From: an uncultured Roseovarius sp. | GTDB lineage: Bacteria; Pseudomonadota; Alphaproteobacteria; Rhodobacterales; Rhodobacteraceae | DNA length: 64,000 bases | Direction of reading: 5' to 3' | Assembly (NCBI GenBank): GCA_951812895.1 | Contig: OX638333.1 | Span: forward strand, 2,081,001 to 2,145,000 | Part shown: piece by piece, positions 55,115 to 64,000 of the stretch | Position numbering within the stretch: position 1 is the first letter of the stretch | Layout: each line of letters starts with the position of its first letter | The notes under the pieces: model-generated | What the model saw: only the letters and a program-made list of their open reading frames with translations | What the model was told of the DNA's origin: nothing | Database searches by the model: none | Translations under genes and position numbers: made by a program

Positions 55115-56206
55115 ATGGCATTTACGGTCGAGCAGATTGCGATTGCGCTGGATGCGCAATTGGTCGGAGACGGCAGTCTGAGTGTTGAACACGCGGCGGA
55201 ACCTGGTGAGGCCGGGGCCGATGCGCTGGCGTTGGCGATGGATGAAAAATATGCCGAACGGCTTTCACACGGATCGGCGCGTGCTGCGGTGTTGTGGCAG
55301 GGGGCGGATTGGCGTGCTTTGGGGCTGGAGGCGGCGATATTTGTAGAACGTCCGCGCTATGCCATGTCTGGTATTACAGAATTGATGGATTCAGGGCCAG
55401 CGATTGCGGCAGGTGTACATCCGACTGCTGCGATCGACCCTAACTCTGAGATTGGCGACGGGGTAGCAATTGGGCCGTTTGTTGTGATCAGTTCCGGCGT
55501 ACGCATCGGAGCCAATGCCCGGATTGCCGCGCATAGCATCATTTCAGAAGGCGCCCGGATTGGTGACAATGCTTTGGTGCGAGAGGGCGTGAAAATTGGC
55601 GCCGGTGTTTGCATCGGAGATGGATTTATCGCTCAACCAGGTGCGGTTATCGGGGCTGATGGTTTTTCTTTTGTGACGCCGGAAAAGTCTAGCGTTGAAA
55701 GCACCCGCGAGACGATGCGCGACGATGTGAATGGTCAAGCACAAAGCTGGTCACGGATCGGGTCGCTTGGGTCAGTTCAAATCGGGGACAATGTTGAAGT
55801 CGGGGCGAATACGACAATTGACCGCGGTACGATTCAGGACACTAAGATTGGATCAGGGACCAAGATCGATAATCTGGTTCAGGTCGGCCATAATGTCGAG
55901 ATAGGACGTGATTGTCTGTTGTGCGGTCAATCCGGCGTTGCCGGGTCTGCAACACTGGGAGATCGGGTTGTCGTAGGTGGTGCGGCTTCGGTTGCGGATC
56001 ATCTGACGATTGGGGACGATGCGATTATTGCTGGCAAATCCGGTGTGGCATCGAATGTTCCGGCAGGCCGGGCAGTGATGGGGTATCCAGCAATGCCGAT
56101 CGCGCGCAACGTCGAGGCTTACAAGGCGCTGCGCAGATTACCGCGGTTGCTGAAGCAGGTGTCTGCACTGCAGGATGCGCTGAAGAAGCGAAAATCTGAA
56201 GATTGA
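55115..56206 (+). CDS. lpxD: UDP-3-O-acylglucosamine N-acyltransferase (LpxD homologue)
   Basis: A 363-residue left-handed beta-helix protein: N-terminal uridine-binding-like domain (1-95), then hexapeptide repeats (IGDGVAIGPFV...IGDNALVREGVKIG) and the catalytic histidine region LVQVGHNVEIG. LpxD adds the second 3-hydroxyacyl chain in lipid A synthesis. The usual place of lpxD is beside bamA, fabZ and lpxA, none of which is here, so this may be a second, specialised copy. Confidence 0.85.
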   Translation: MAFTVEQIAIALDAQLVGDGSLSVEHAAEPGEAGADALALAMDEKYAERLSHGSARAAVLWQGADWRALGLEAAIFVERPRYAMSGITELMDSGPAIAAGVHPTAAIDPNSEIGDGVAIGPFVVISSGVRIGANARIAAHSIISEGARIGDNALVREGVKIGAGVCIGDGFIAQPGAVIGADGFSFVTPEKSSVESTRETMRDDVNGQAQSWSRIGSLGSVQIGDNVEVGANTTIDRGTIQDTKIGSGTKIDNLVQVGHNVEIGRDCLLCGQSGVAGSATLGDRVVVGGAASVADHLTIGDDAIIAGKSGVASNVPAGRAVMGYPAMPIARNVEAYKALRRLPRLLKQVSALQDALKKRKSED

Positions 56207-56286
56207 GGCCCTGCTTCGTTTTATTGTGCAACGTGAAAAATTGCCGATCCAACCATTTGACTGGCGCGTCGACGCACGGCTTAGAC

Positions 56287-57582
56287 TTACGACCCTAACC
56301 CACGAAGCCCCTGTATTTTCAGTTCGTTGACCAATTCGATGGTATCAACCTGTTGGACCGTTTTATCTTGTGCAATTGCCAATGCCGCGGCGGTTCCTGT
56401 GGCCTGCCCCATAGCGATGCATTGTGGCATACCGCGAACCGAGGCAAAGGCTGTTGGATCCGCAGAGATGATGCGGCCGGCAAACATCAGGTTTTCAATC
56501 TTTTTAGGGACAAGTGACCGGAAAGGGATGGTGTAGAAACCTTCGCCGTTGACGATGGCATCATGGGTCATTTCATCGGAGTCCCGCATCACGTCGTCTA
56601 TCGGATTATCGCATGCGACGATGCCATCAGGGAACTTGGTGCAGCGCGCAAGGTCGGCGCCCGTGAGACGGTACATGCCTTCCAGTTTGCGGGTTTCGCG
56701 AACGCCAACCGTTGGACCCAGGTTGATCATACGTGCGTCTTCGAATCCGGGAACATCCGAGCGCAAAAAAGCGGCCAGCTGGTGGCATCGGCGCCGACCT
56801 TCCTGGGTCGCTTTGCCCAATGCCTCGGGGTCGGTGCCGTCGACACTTCGGATCACAACCGAATTGCAAAACACGGTATCGCGACTGAACCCTTTCATCA
56901 GGTAAAGCTGGGCCAGATTTGGGTGGAGACGCCCCTCGGCAATGCCTTTTTCTGCATAACGGCGGAAATATGGGTCGTCCTCGGAGAAGACACGCGCCCA
57001 ATCGGCGTTGACCATGGTGAAGGACAGGGTGACACCCATCATGTTGCCCTGACCATCGCCCAATTCAAAGGGAACGCCAGCGCGCGCAGAAATGTCACCA
57101 TCGCCGGAGCAGTCGATGATAATCTTTGATTTCATCGTGTGTGGCCCGTGACGATCGAAGTATTCGACAGATTGGATCTGATTTCCGGTCATCATGGGTT
57201 GAAGGGCAGTGGTGTTGAGATGAACGTGTACGCCAGCCTCTTCCAGCATTTCGAACATGGTGAAAGTAGCGGTCTCGTGATCGTATTGAATCTCAGGGCC
57301 AAAATTTTCCAGAGTGCAGGGACGTTTTTCGGCCATGGGGGGTGTCATGGAGTAGAGCCTTTCCGCCAGCTCCTCCATAATGCCGCCAATGATGGTGTCG
57401 CAGGGATATGCGGCGCCCCAGGGCATGCCGGGGCAAAAGGCCATGACACCGCCGATTTTGCTGCCCGCTTCGAACAGCCTGACATCCAGATCCTGCCTGG
57501 CCGCGGCGATGGCTGCGCCAAAGCCGGTGGTGCCGCCACCTATGACGATGACATCGGTGCTTTGATTGGGTGCTTGATCCAT
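56287..57582 (-). CDS. FAD-dependent oxidoreductase
   Basis: A 431-residue protein of the FAD-dependent oxidoreductase (PF12831-like) family. The FAD loop is VIVIGGGTTGFGAAIAAARQ (about 11-30), with IIDCSGDGDISARAGVPFE and FAGRIISADPTAFASVRGMP as further flavin contacts. Many members act on succinate-like, tricarballylate or steroid substrates; none is assigned. The ATG at 57582 is chosen because the FAD loop then comes at the expected distance. It is convergent with lpxD and divergent from the glycosyltransferase unit. Confidence 0.82.
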   Translation of the reverse strand: MDQAPNQSTDVIVIGGGTTGFGAAIAAARQDLDVRLFEAGSKIGGVMAFCPGMPWGAAYPCDTIIGGIMEELAERLYSMTPPMAEKRPCTLENFGPEIQYDHETATFTMFEMLEEAGVHVHLNTTALQPMMTGNQIQSVEYFDRHGPHTMKSKIIIDCSGDGDISARAGVPFELGDGQGNMMGVTLSFTMVNADWARVFSEDDPYFRRYAEKGIAEGRLHPNLAQLYLMKGFSRDTVFCNSVVIRSVDGTDPEALGKATQEGRRRCHQLAAFLRSDVPGFEDARMINLGPTVGVRETRKLEGMYRLTGADLARCTKFPDGIVACDNPIDDVMRDSDEMTHDAIVNGEGFYTIPFRSLVPKKIENLMFAGRIISADPTAFASVRGMPQCIAMGQATGTAAALAIAQDKTVQQVDTIELVNELKIQGLRGLGS

Positions 57583-57851
57583 AGGGTGCCCGAGTAGTTT
57601 AGGTTTCAGCGGAGGATTGTGAGAACTCGGGCCAAGGTCAAGATAATATGGCACCCGCCGCGCAATAGATCGTGACAAATAGCAAATAATGTAGGTCTGA
57701 CAAAAATGTTTCCAATTCAGAAACAATAACCATGATTGGATAGAGCTGTTGCTAAAGAACCCGCGAGGTTTATAATGAAATCGTCGGGTTCAACAGGTTT
57801 CCGTCGCACCGATTACGGTGATTAAACAAGAACAAAGAAAAAGTTCGGGTC

Positions 57852-59867
57852 ATGGCAGAGCAGGACACCGCAACAGAAGAAATTCAGGCGCTTCCGCGAT
57901 GGCTGGATGAGCTTCGCCCGGGGGGCGTGGGCGAAGGATTTATTGAAAAACACCTGCGCCATAGCCTGATGTTCGTGCGCCGTCCGGTGAAGCGGCTTTT
58001 GATTACGTTCGATAATCTTGCCAATGTCGGCAATACGGCGATCGACCGAGAGCCGTGGGCGTTCAAGTTTGCGCAGGACATAAATATTTCTCATCTCGGT
58101 ATCATGGCGCATGTGAGTGATTGGTACCGTGATCCTGAATTGATCGGGCGGATGCAGAAGCTGGCCGACGAAGGGTTCTTTGACGGCTACGACCGCGTGG
58201 TATTTGCAGGTGTGTCAATGGGCGGGTTTGCGTCGATTGCGTTTGCGTCTTTGGTGCCGGGCGCACACGTTGTTTCAGTCAATCCGCAAAGCACACTCGA
58301 TACTGGGTTAGTACCTTGGGAGACGCGTTATGAAAGTGGGCGGCGGCAGGATTGGACATTGCCACTGTCTGATGCTGCAGCTCTGACCCAAGGCCTGGGC
58401 CGGGTCAATATTTTCTATGACCCGTATCACGAGCTGGATCAGCAGCATGTAAACCGGTTCAGCGGCGACAATATCCGCATTTTCAAATGCCGCTACTCTA
58501 ATCATAAGACTGCCGTTTTCATGCGCAAGATCGGCATCCTAAAACCGGTGATGCATCATGCGATATTTGACGAGCTGACTGAGCAGGATTTTTATCGACT
58601 GTACCGTGAACGGCGAAAGTTGCCCTGGTTTCGCGGATCGCTGGCGGCTTATTTTGAGCGAACGGATCGTCCCCATATTGCTGAACATCTAAGTGTACTC
58701 TTTCGTAAGAACTTGCGACGGATAAAGCGACTGGAGGCAAAGGCAGCCGACGCCGAAGAGAAAGTTGTGGTGGAAAAGGTCCCGACGCCTAAGCCCGTGA
58801 CGCCGGTGGCTGAACGGCCCCCAGGGCGGCCACAGGGACAGCGCAATAATGACCGCTGCGGAATCGTCACCACGATGAAAAACGAAGGCCCGTTTATGTT
58901 GGAATGGGTTGCGCATAACCGGGCGATCGGGTTCAGTGACATCGTTATTTATACAAATGACTGCGATGACGGCACCGACCGGATCGGCATGCGGTTAGAA
59001 GAGCTGGGTGTCGCCAGACACATCGACAATAAGATGAAAAAGGGCGGCAGTCCGCAGCGCGCCGCATTGCGTAAAGTACGTAAAGAGCCATTCTATAAGG
59101 AATGCGATTGGGTCATCTGCGCCGATTGCGATGAGTTTCTGAACATCCGTGCCGGTGATGGCCGGTTGCCCGATTTGTTCGAAGCCGTGGGCGAAGCGGA
59201 CGCGATATCGTTCTGCTGGAAAATTTTCGGTCGGGGCGATCACGTGAAATATGAAGATCGGTTTGTAACCGAGATGTTTACGTGGGGGGCACAGGAAGAT
59301 TTTCGTGCCAAGTACCGTTCGATCGGACTTAAAACTATGTTCCGTCCTTCGGAAGTGATCCGGATGTTCGGCGTGCACCGGCCAAAATTCTTTGAACCAC
59401 CCAAGAATTTTATCTGGACTGATTCCGGCGGTCAGCCGATGCCCGACAAGTATTTTGAGCTGGGTTGGTCGGCACATAAAGGATTTACAAATACTCACGC
59501 ACGTCTGCACCATTATGCGGTGCGGTCGATTGACAGCTTTTTGGTCAAGCGTGACCGGGGCCGGACCAACCATGTCGACCGCGATCAGGGCGTCGCCTAT
59601 TGGGCTGATATGAATCTGAACATGGAAGAAGATCGTTCACTTGCCCTGCGCACTGACCGGACAAGGGTAGAGTTTGAAAAGCTGATGGCTGATCCGGAAA
59701 TTGCCCGGCTGCATGGCGAAGCGGTGGACTGGCACCGTGGCAAAATCAAATCGCTGAAAGAGCAAGATGAGTGGGCGGCGTTTCACGAGCTGTTGCAGAT
59801 GATCAACCGTCCGGGCGAAGAGCCGGTAAACCGCGATCAGCTGATTCAGGATCTGGCAGCGGAATGA
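57852..59867 (+). CDS. Fusion: alpha/beta-hydrolase-like domain + family 2 glycosyltransferase
   Basis: A 671-residue two-domain protein. Residues about 45-245 look like an alpha/beta hydrolase, with the nucleophile elbow AGVSMGGF (Ser122), Asp190 in FYDPYHELD and His218 in YSNHKTAVF as a plausible triad. A charged, Pro-rich linker (290-330) follows. Residues 335-600 form a GT2-like domain: GIVTTMKNEGPFMLEWVAHN, then the DxD-type motif ICADCDEFLN (Asp425/Asp427). No signal peptide, so it is cytoplasmic. It starts a three-gene unit and overlaps the next gene by ATGA. Confidence 0.83.
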   Translation: MAEQDTATEEIQALPRWLDELRPGGVGEGFIEKHLRHSLMFVRRPVKRLLITFDNLANVGNTAIDREPWAFKFAQDINISHLGIMAHVSDWYRDPELIGRMQKLADEGFFDGYDRVVFAGVSMGGFASIAFASLVPGAHVVSVNPQSTLDTGLVPWETRYESGRRQDWTLPLSDAAALTQGLGRVNIFYDPYHELDQQHVNRFSGDNIRIFKCRYSNHKTAVFMRKIGILKPVMHHAIFDELTEQDFYRLYRERRKLPWFRGSLAAYFERTDRPHIAEHLSVLFRKNLRRIKRLEAKAADAEEKVVVEKVPTPKPVTPVAERPPGRPQGQRNNDRCGIVTTMKNEGPFMLEWVAHNRAIGFSDIVIYTNDCDDGTDRIGMRLEELGVARHIDNKMKKGGSPQRAALRKVRKEPFYKECDWVICADCDEFLNIRAGDGRLPDLFEAVGEADAISFCWKIFGRGDHVKYEDRFVTEMFTWGAQEDFRAKYRSIGLKTMFRPSEVIRMFGVHRPKFFEPPKNFIWTDSGGQPMPDKYFELGWSAHKGFTNTHARLHHYAVRSIDSFLVKRDRGRTNHVDRDQGVAYWADMNLNMEEDRSLALRTDRTRVEFEKLMADPEIARLHGEAVDWHRGKIKSLKEQDEWAAFHELLQMINRPGEEPVNRDQLIQDLAAE

Positions 59868-60799
59868 GTCGGCCGCGCTTGGTACTGCATGGCGGATTTC
59901 ACAAGACCGCCACCAGCCATATTCAGTCGTTGCTGGCACGCAATTCCGGATTGCTGGAGCGGAAAGGTGTTCAATATGTGCACCACCGTGACACCCGTAA
60001 ACGTCTGACTGTTCCGGTACAGTGCAATGTCTACAATGCCATCGGAATGGATTGGAACCCGAAGATATCCGATGACGAGCTGCATGAAATGACAGGACTG
60101 TTTTTCGATGAATTGATATCCAAGGGCGGAGAGCGGCTTATCCTGTCGGATGAGAATATGGCCGGGCATTGCGGGCACTGTGTTAAGCGTGGCATGTTGT
60201 ACCGCTGGCGCCGCCGTCTGATAGAAGTGTTTTCACTGCAGTTTCCTTATCCCGTGTCAGAGGTTCATCTGGGATTGCGTAACTACGCGGATTTCTTTGC
60301 GTCTGCTTATGTGGAATATTTACGCTCGGTCACCGGTCAGTGGTTTGTGGATGAGCGGATGATGCGGCGGCAGGTGCTTGAGACAATGCCCAGCTGGCAC
60401 AATGTTTTAAAGTCTGTTGTTACGTTGTTTCCCGATGCGAAAGTCACGGTTTGGCGGTACGAGGATTTCCGCAATATCGACCAACGTATTCTGTCCAATC
60501 TCTGCGGTTCGCAGGTGGATGTGGCGAAATTGAAGCTACCCAAAGACACAAACAAACGTCCAACTGCTTCGGGCCGTGCTGTGTCTGAGCTGTTGCAGCT
60601 GATCCACAGGGATGGTGCAGATCAGGCATTGGCAAAGCGGGTCGAACTTCAGGAAAAGTATCCACGCGGAAAAGAGTTTGGCAGCTATGACCCGTGGACA
60701 CCGGAAGAGCGGGCGCATCTGACCCGTATGTATGATCGTGATATTGAAGACATCAGGGCCAACCCAGACATCTGTGTTGTGGAACCTGCTCATGTCTGA
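59864..60799 (+). CDS. Sulfotransferase-like P-loop protein
   Basis: A 311-residue protein. The N-terminus RLVLHGGFHKTATSHIQSLL contains the GFHKTATS loop, which matches the PAPS 5'-phosphosulfate loop (Lys14). LILSDENMAGHCGH is a second block seen in many Roseobacter sulfotransferase-like proteins. A second PAPS-binding (3'-phosphate) motif is less clear, so other group-transfer chemistry is possible. Its start overlaps the previous stop by ATGA. Confidence 0.75.
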   Translation: MSRPRLVLHGGFHKTATSHIQSLLARNSGLLERKGVQYVHHRDTRKRLTVPVQCNVYNAIGMDWNPKISDDELHEMTGLFFDELISKGGERLILSDENMAGHCGHCVKRGMLYRWRRRLIEVFSLQFPYPVSEVHLGLRNYADFFASAYVEYLRSVTGQWFVDERMMRRQVLETMPSWHNVLKSVVTLFPDAKVTVWRYEDFRNIDQRILSNLCGSQVDVAKLKLPKDTNKRPTASGRAVSELLQLIHRDGADQALAKRVELQEKYPRGKEFGSYDPWTPEERAHLTRMYDRDIEDIRANPDICVVEPAHV

Positions 60800-60864
60800 A
60801 CGGACAGGAAATTTGAGCGGCAAAGTGGGCCATACGGCCCCGAATTGCGCAGGGAGGGGCAGCA

Positions 60865-62424
60865 ATGAAAAAAGAATATGAGATCGGCATGCTGTGGGTT
60901 GAAGGGCCGCTGACCTATGTCGAGGTGCTGTGCGCGAAGTCCTTTTTGGATGCCGGGCATCACGTCAAACTTTACCACTATGGTGATATCCAAAATGTCC
61001 CCGATGGTGTTGAGGTTGTTCACGGAAACAAGGTTCTGAAAATTGACCGGTTTATTCAGCATGGCCGCACCGGTAGCTTTGCCCTGTTCTCGGACGTTTT
61101 TCGATATCATTTGCTGCGTCAGAATGACCGAATGATCTGGGCCGATTTGGATGCCTATTGTGTGAAGCCTTTTGAATCGGAAACAGGACACTTTTTCGGG
61201 TGGGAATCCGATCATGGTATCAATGGCGGTGTTTTGGGCCTGCCGCCCGATAGTGAGGCGCTTGGCCAGCTCTTGGAGATGACGGAGGACGAATACGGTA
61301 TACCGGAATGGTACCCGCCGGAGGAAATTGCCCGGTTGGAGGCGCTACAACAGGCTGGAACGCCCGAGCACGTCAGTGTGATGAACTGGGGTGTCTGGGG
61401 GCCGCACGCGGTGACCCATTATCTGCACAAGACTGGCGAAGCTAAGTATGCCCTGCCGATTGAGGGGCTGTACCCTGTCGGCTTTAAATTTCGTAGAAGA
61501 TTAGCCAAGGGTGCGACCCATGACTGGGTAGAGCAGCAACTGACTGAGAATACGTACTCGGTACACTTTTATGGCCGCAGAGTGAAAGAATGGCTGACCG
61601 CGTTGGGCGGTGTGCCTGAACCTGGCAGCTATATGGAGGCGTTGCTGATAAAGCACGCCATCAACCCAGCGGATGCTCCGGTACATTTGAGAGGGAAAAC
61701 AACACAGGTCGATATTCCGGATGTTCCACGATTGCCGACCGGCAAAGGCGGCGAGAACATGACCGATATGGCGGACCGGTATGGATCGGATAAAGGGTCA
61801 ACCAAGCATCGGTACACCGAGCTGTACCACATGTTGTTCCACCCCTATCGCAACCGCAAGATTACATTCCTTGAGATGGGTTTGCTGATCGGTGGGCCCG
61901 AACATGGTGAGAGTGCCGACCGAGAAACAAACGATGCGCCGTCGATCCGGATGTGGCTGGAATATTTTCCCAAGGCCATGATCTACGGGCTGGATGTGTC
62001 GGATTTTTCCTGGTTCGAGCATGAGAGGTTTACCTTTCATCGCTGTGATATGGACGAGCGGGCGCAGATTGCTGAGGCCATAGAAGCGATCACGCCGGCA
62101 CCTACGATTGTTGTTGATGATGCCAGTCACGCCTCTCATCACCAGCAAAATGCCTTTTTGGAGATTTTTCCAAGGCTGGAGTCCGGTGGTTTATATGTCA
62201 TCGAGGATCTGCGTTGGCAGCCTGAGCCTTATGAAAAACCTGATTTCACAAAAACGGCAGCCCTGTTTCGGGGCTGGTTGGAAAATCGGGAATTCAAACA
62301 TACGGATCCCGTAATAGCGGCGGAATTCAACGCTTTGAGAGACGATATCTCTGGCTGCATTGTGGAACCCGCGCGGTTCAAGAAGGGCCGCAAGGATCAG
62401 GTCGCGGTCATTCATAAGAAATAG
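60865..62424 (+). CDS. Fusion: GT32-like glycosyltransferase + SAM-dependent methyltransferase
   Basis: A 519-residue protein. Residues 1-265 resemble capsule-type GT32 glycosyltransferases, with IWADLDAYCVKPF carrying the DxD metal motif (Asp94/Asp96) and WESDHGINGGVLG. Residues about 300-519 resemble sugar O-methyltransferases of the MycE/ElmM type: DRYGSDKGSTKHRYTELYH, then a motif-I strand ITFLEMGLLIGG and the metal-site-like VVDDASHASHHQ. One protein could therefore add and methylate a sugar. It starts 65 bp after the sulfotransferase-like gene with GGGAGGGGCAGCA upstream. Confidence 0.82.
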   Translation: MKKEYEIGMLWVEGPLTYVEVLCAKSFLDAGHHVKLYHYGDIQNVPDGVEVVHGNKVLKIDRFIQHGRTGSFALFSDVFRYHLLRQNDRMIWADLDAYCVKPFESETGHFFGWESDHGINGGVLGLPPDSEALGQLLEMTEDEYGIPEWYPPEEIARLEALQQAGTPEHVSVMNWGVWGPHAVTHYLHKTGEAKYALPIEGLYPVGFKFRRRLAKGATHDWVEQQLTENTYSVHFYGRRVKEWLTALGGVPEPGSYMEALLIKHAINPADAPVHLRGKTTQVDIPDVPRLPTGKGGENMTDMADRYGSDKGSTKHRYTELYHMLFHPYRNRKITFLEMGLLIGGPEHGESADRETNDAPSIRMWLEYFPKAMIYGLDVSDFSWFEHERFTFHRCDMDERAQIAEAIEAITPAPTIVVDDASHASHHQQNAFLEIFPRLESGGLYVIEDLRWQPEPYEKPDFTKTAALFRGWLENREFKHTDPVIAAEFNALRDDISGCIVEPARFKKGRKDQVAVIHKK

Positions 62425-62572
62425 CAGGTCAAAGTTTCTGAGCTATTGCGTCGCATTACGTTACAGTCTGGGCACATCATCGTGAGCGGTGTTGTTTTGT
62501 CAGCCATCAATGACGAAACTATAGCCGTGCCAAGACGAACTGGAAAAGCGCGAGCACGAGGAGAGGAATGTT

Positions 62573-63469
62573 ATGGCCAACCGCTGGAAGAATACCCTGA
62601 AAGAGCGTGATGTGACGCCGGAATCTGCCTATCTGAACCGGAGGCAGCTGATTGCGGGGGCAGCAGCAGCGGGGGCATTTGGCAGCATCGCACAAGGTGC
62701 GAAGGCCGAAGAGCTCAAACCAAACAAGTGGGACGATATCACCGGTTACTGCAACTACTATGAGTTCGGCACACAAAAGACCGATCCGGCAAAGTATGCG
62801 CATGCCCTGACAATCAAACCGTGGACCGTCAAAATTGATGGCATGGTAGATAAGCCCGGCGATTACACGTTTGAAGATATCATGGCGAAGATGACGGTAG
62901 AGGAACGCATCTATCGATTCCGCTGTGTTGAGAAGTGGGCAATGGTTGTGCCGTGGAATGGCTTTGAGCTGGCTGATCTGTTGCAACTGGCTGGCGTGCA
63001 GAGCAACGCCAAGTATGTTGCCTTTGAAACCGTGTTGCGACCAGAAGAGATGCCAGGCGTGCATACAAATGTTCTGGACTGGCCCTATGTCGAAGGATTG
63101 CGAATGGATGAGGCGATGCATCCGCTGACGATCATGGCGACGGGTATCTACGGTAAAGACATCCCCAAACAGAACGGCGCGCCGTTGCGGTTGGTGGTGC
63201 CGTGGAAATTTGGATTTAAATCAATTAAGTCGATTGTCCGGATCACGGCAACAGAGCATGAGCCACCGACCAGCTGGAGCAAGGCCTATGGGCGCGCATA
63301 CGGGTTTTACAGTAATGTGAACCCGGAACGGAATTTTCCATGGAGCCAGGAAAGCGAAAAGCTGTTGGGTAGTGGTCTGTTTGCCCGTCCACAGCCGACC
63401 CGTTTGTTCAATGGGTATGACGAGGTGGCATCGCTTTATGCAGGGATGGACCTGCAGAAGTACTACTGA
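62573..63469 (+). CDS. msrP: Protein-methionine-sulfoxide reductase, catalytic subunit
   Basis: A 298-residue molybdoenzyme (YedY). The Tat signal NRRQLIAGAAAAG (Arg23-Arg24) exports it folded; the molybdenum ligand is Cys118 in RFRCVEKWAMVVPW. It repairs oxidised methionines in the periplasm with electrons from the membrane partner MsrQ. GAGGAGAGGAA precedes the ATG. msrQ starts 23 bp downstream. Confidence 0.96.
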   Translation: MANRWKNTLKERDVTPESAYLNRRQLIAGAAAAGAFGSIAQGAKAEELKPNKWDDITGYCNYYEFGTQKTDPAKYAHALTIKPWTVKIDGMVDKPGDYTFEDIMAKMTVEERIYRFRCVEKWAMVVPWNGFELADLLQLAGVQSNAKYVAFETVLRPEEMPGVHTNVLDWPYVEGLRMDEAMHPLTIMATGIYGKDIPKQNGAPLRLVVPWKFGFKSIKSIVRITATEHEPPTSWSKAYGRAYGFYSNVNPERNFPWSQESEKLLGSGLFARPQPTRLFNGYDEVASLYAGMDLQKYY

Positions 63470-63492
63470 TCCGGTCAGTGGAGTGAGGCACG

Positions 63493-64000
63493 ATGTTAAC
63501 CTGGGTAAATGATATGCTGCGTCGTATTCCTGCCTGGGTTCTTTATCCCGGGCTGGCATTGCCGGGTGTTGTCTATTTTTATTGGGGTGTGACCAATCAA
63601 CTGGGTGCGGATCCGGTCGAGCGGTTGGAGCATCAATATGGTGAATGGGCGCTGCAGCTGATGATTGCGGTTCTCGCGATTACACCGTTGCGCCGGTTTG
63701 TTGGGTTGAACCTGCTCAAATTCCGCCGGGCGGTTGGGCTGATGTCGTTTTTCTACGTCGTTCTGCACCTGATGGTTTGGGTGGTGCTGGACAAATGGCT
63801 GAACTGGGCAGGTATCTGGGAAGATATCGTCAAGCGGCCGTTTATTACGGTTGGCATGCTGGCATTTTTACTGCTGTTGCCGCTGGCGGTTACATCAAAC
63901 AACCAGGCGCTGCGGAAACTGGGTGGAGCGGCGTGGCGCAAGCTGCACCTGTTGACCTATCCCGCCGCCATAACAGGTGCCGTGCATTATCTGTTGATTG
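63493..64000 (+). CDS. msrQ: MsrQ heme-binding membrane subunit, 3' end outside window
   Basis: The first about 169 codons of the MsrQ (YedZ) cytochrome b subunit, starting MLTWVNDMLRRIPAWVLYPG. Five membrane segments are visible, including the heme-histidine region VGLMSFFYVVLHLMVWVVLD and the helix ending WRKLHLLTYPAAITGAVHYLL. It supplies electrons from the quinone pool or flavins to MsrP. The reading frame runs past the right edge. Confidence 0.93.
   Translation, partial: MLTWVNDMLRRIPAWVLYPGLALPGVVYFYWGVTNQLGADPVERLEHQYGEWALQLMIAVLAITPLRRFVGLNLLKFRRAVGLMSFFYVVLHLMVWVVLDKWLNWAGIWEDIVKRPFITVGMLAFLLLLPLAVTSNNQALRKLGGAAWRKLHLLTYPAAITGAVHYLLI

Overview
The window reads as chromosome of an alphaproteobacterium of the Rhodobacterales, most likely the marine Roseobacter group. 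The grounds are the gene neighbourhoods (argH - small lipoprotein - lysA - TIGR02302/DUF4175; zinc-ribbon protein divergent from ftsE-ftsX-plsC; mdh-suc-odh-lpdA with sdhCDAB nearby), ethylmalonyl-CoA-pathway genes (mcl2, mch), an NnrU protein, and a moderately GC-rich sequence with many overlapping stop/start codons. It is dominated by central metabolism. No CRISPR array, integrase, insertion sequence or prophage gene was seen.

Layout. 1-1774: end of a CDP-sugar cluster (rfbF and rfbG, the latter cut by the window edge). 1922-4516: SLC13 permease and a TlpA-like thiol oxidoreductase. 4539-10124: argH, an LptM-like lipoprotein, lysA and a large DUF4175 protein. 10128-15048: DMT transporter, zinc-ribbon membrane protein, and the overlapping ftsE-ftsX-plsC-PPOX run. 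15163-26669 (minus strand): mdh, sucC, two exported-protein genes, sucD, sucA, odhB, an orphan membrane protein and lpdA. 26918-32099: membrane proteins, then mcl2-nnrU-DUF1737-mch. 33691-37398: sdhC-sdhD-sdhA-(lipoprotein)-sdhB. 37424-50123: mixed housekeeping genes (DMT, MarR/creD, PLP enzyme, DUF1989, ribosomal protein L36, tRNA-Val, N-formylglutamate amidohydrolase family, dinB, adenylate cyclase, SDR, pyrF, quinone reductase). 50295-53829: two small proteins and clpB. 53906-57582: MarR/membrane protein pair, an lpxD homologue, an FAD oxidoreductase. 57852-62424: a three-gene surface-glycan cassette with two fusion proteins. 62573-64000: msrP and the start of msrQ.

How it fits together. 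mdh, sucCD, odhAB-lpdA and sdhCDAB cover malate oxidation, the 2-oxoglutarate dehydrogenase step, succinyl-CoA synthetase and succinate dehydrogenase; mcl2 and mch tie the same region to acetyl-CoA assimilation by the ethylmalonyl-CoA pathway. The strongest regulatory signal is a nearly identical paired palindrome upstream of both sucC and sdhC, which suggests one regulator for both halves of the cycle. A second shared element, a 43-bp array of GTACAA repeats, lies directly upstream of lpdA and of dinB. The suc operon also carries a copied 5' end of sucD fused by stop/start overlap to a lipoprotein gene, two paired-hairpin repeats and an orphan gene next to a perfect 16-bp hairpin, so this operon has been repeatedly remodelled.
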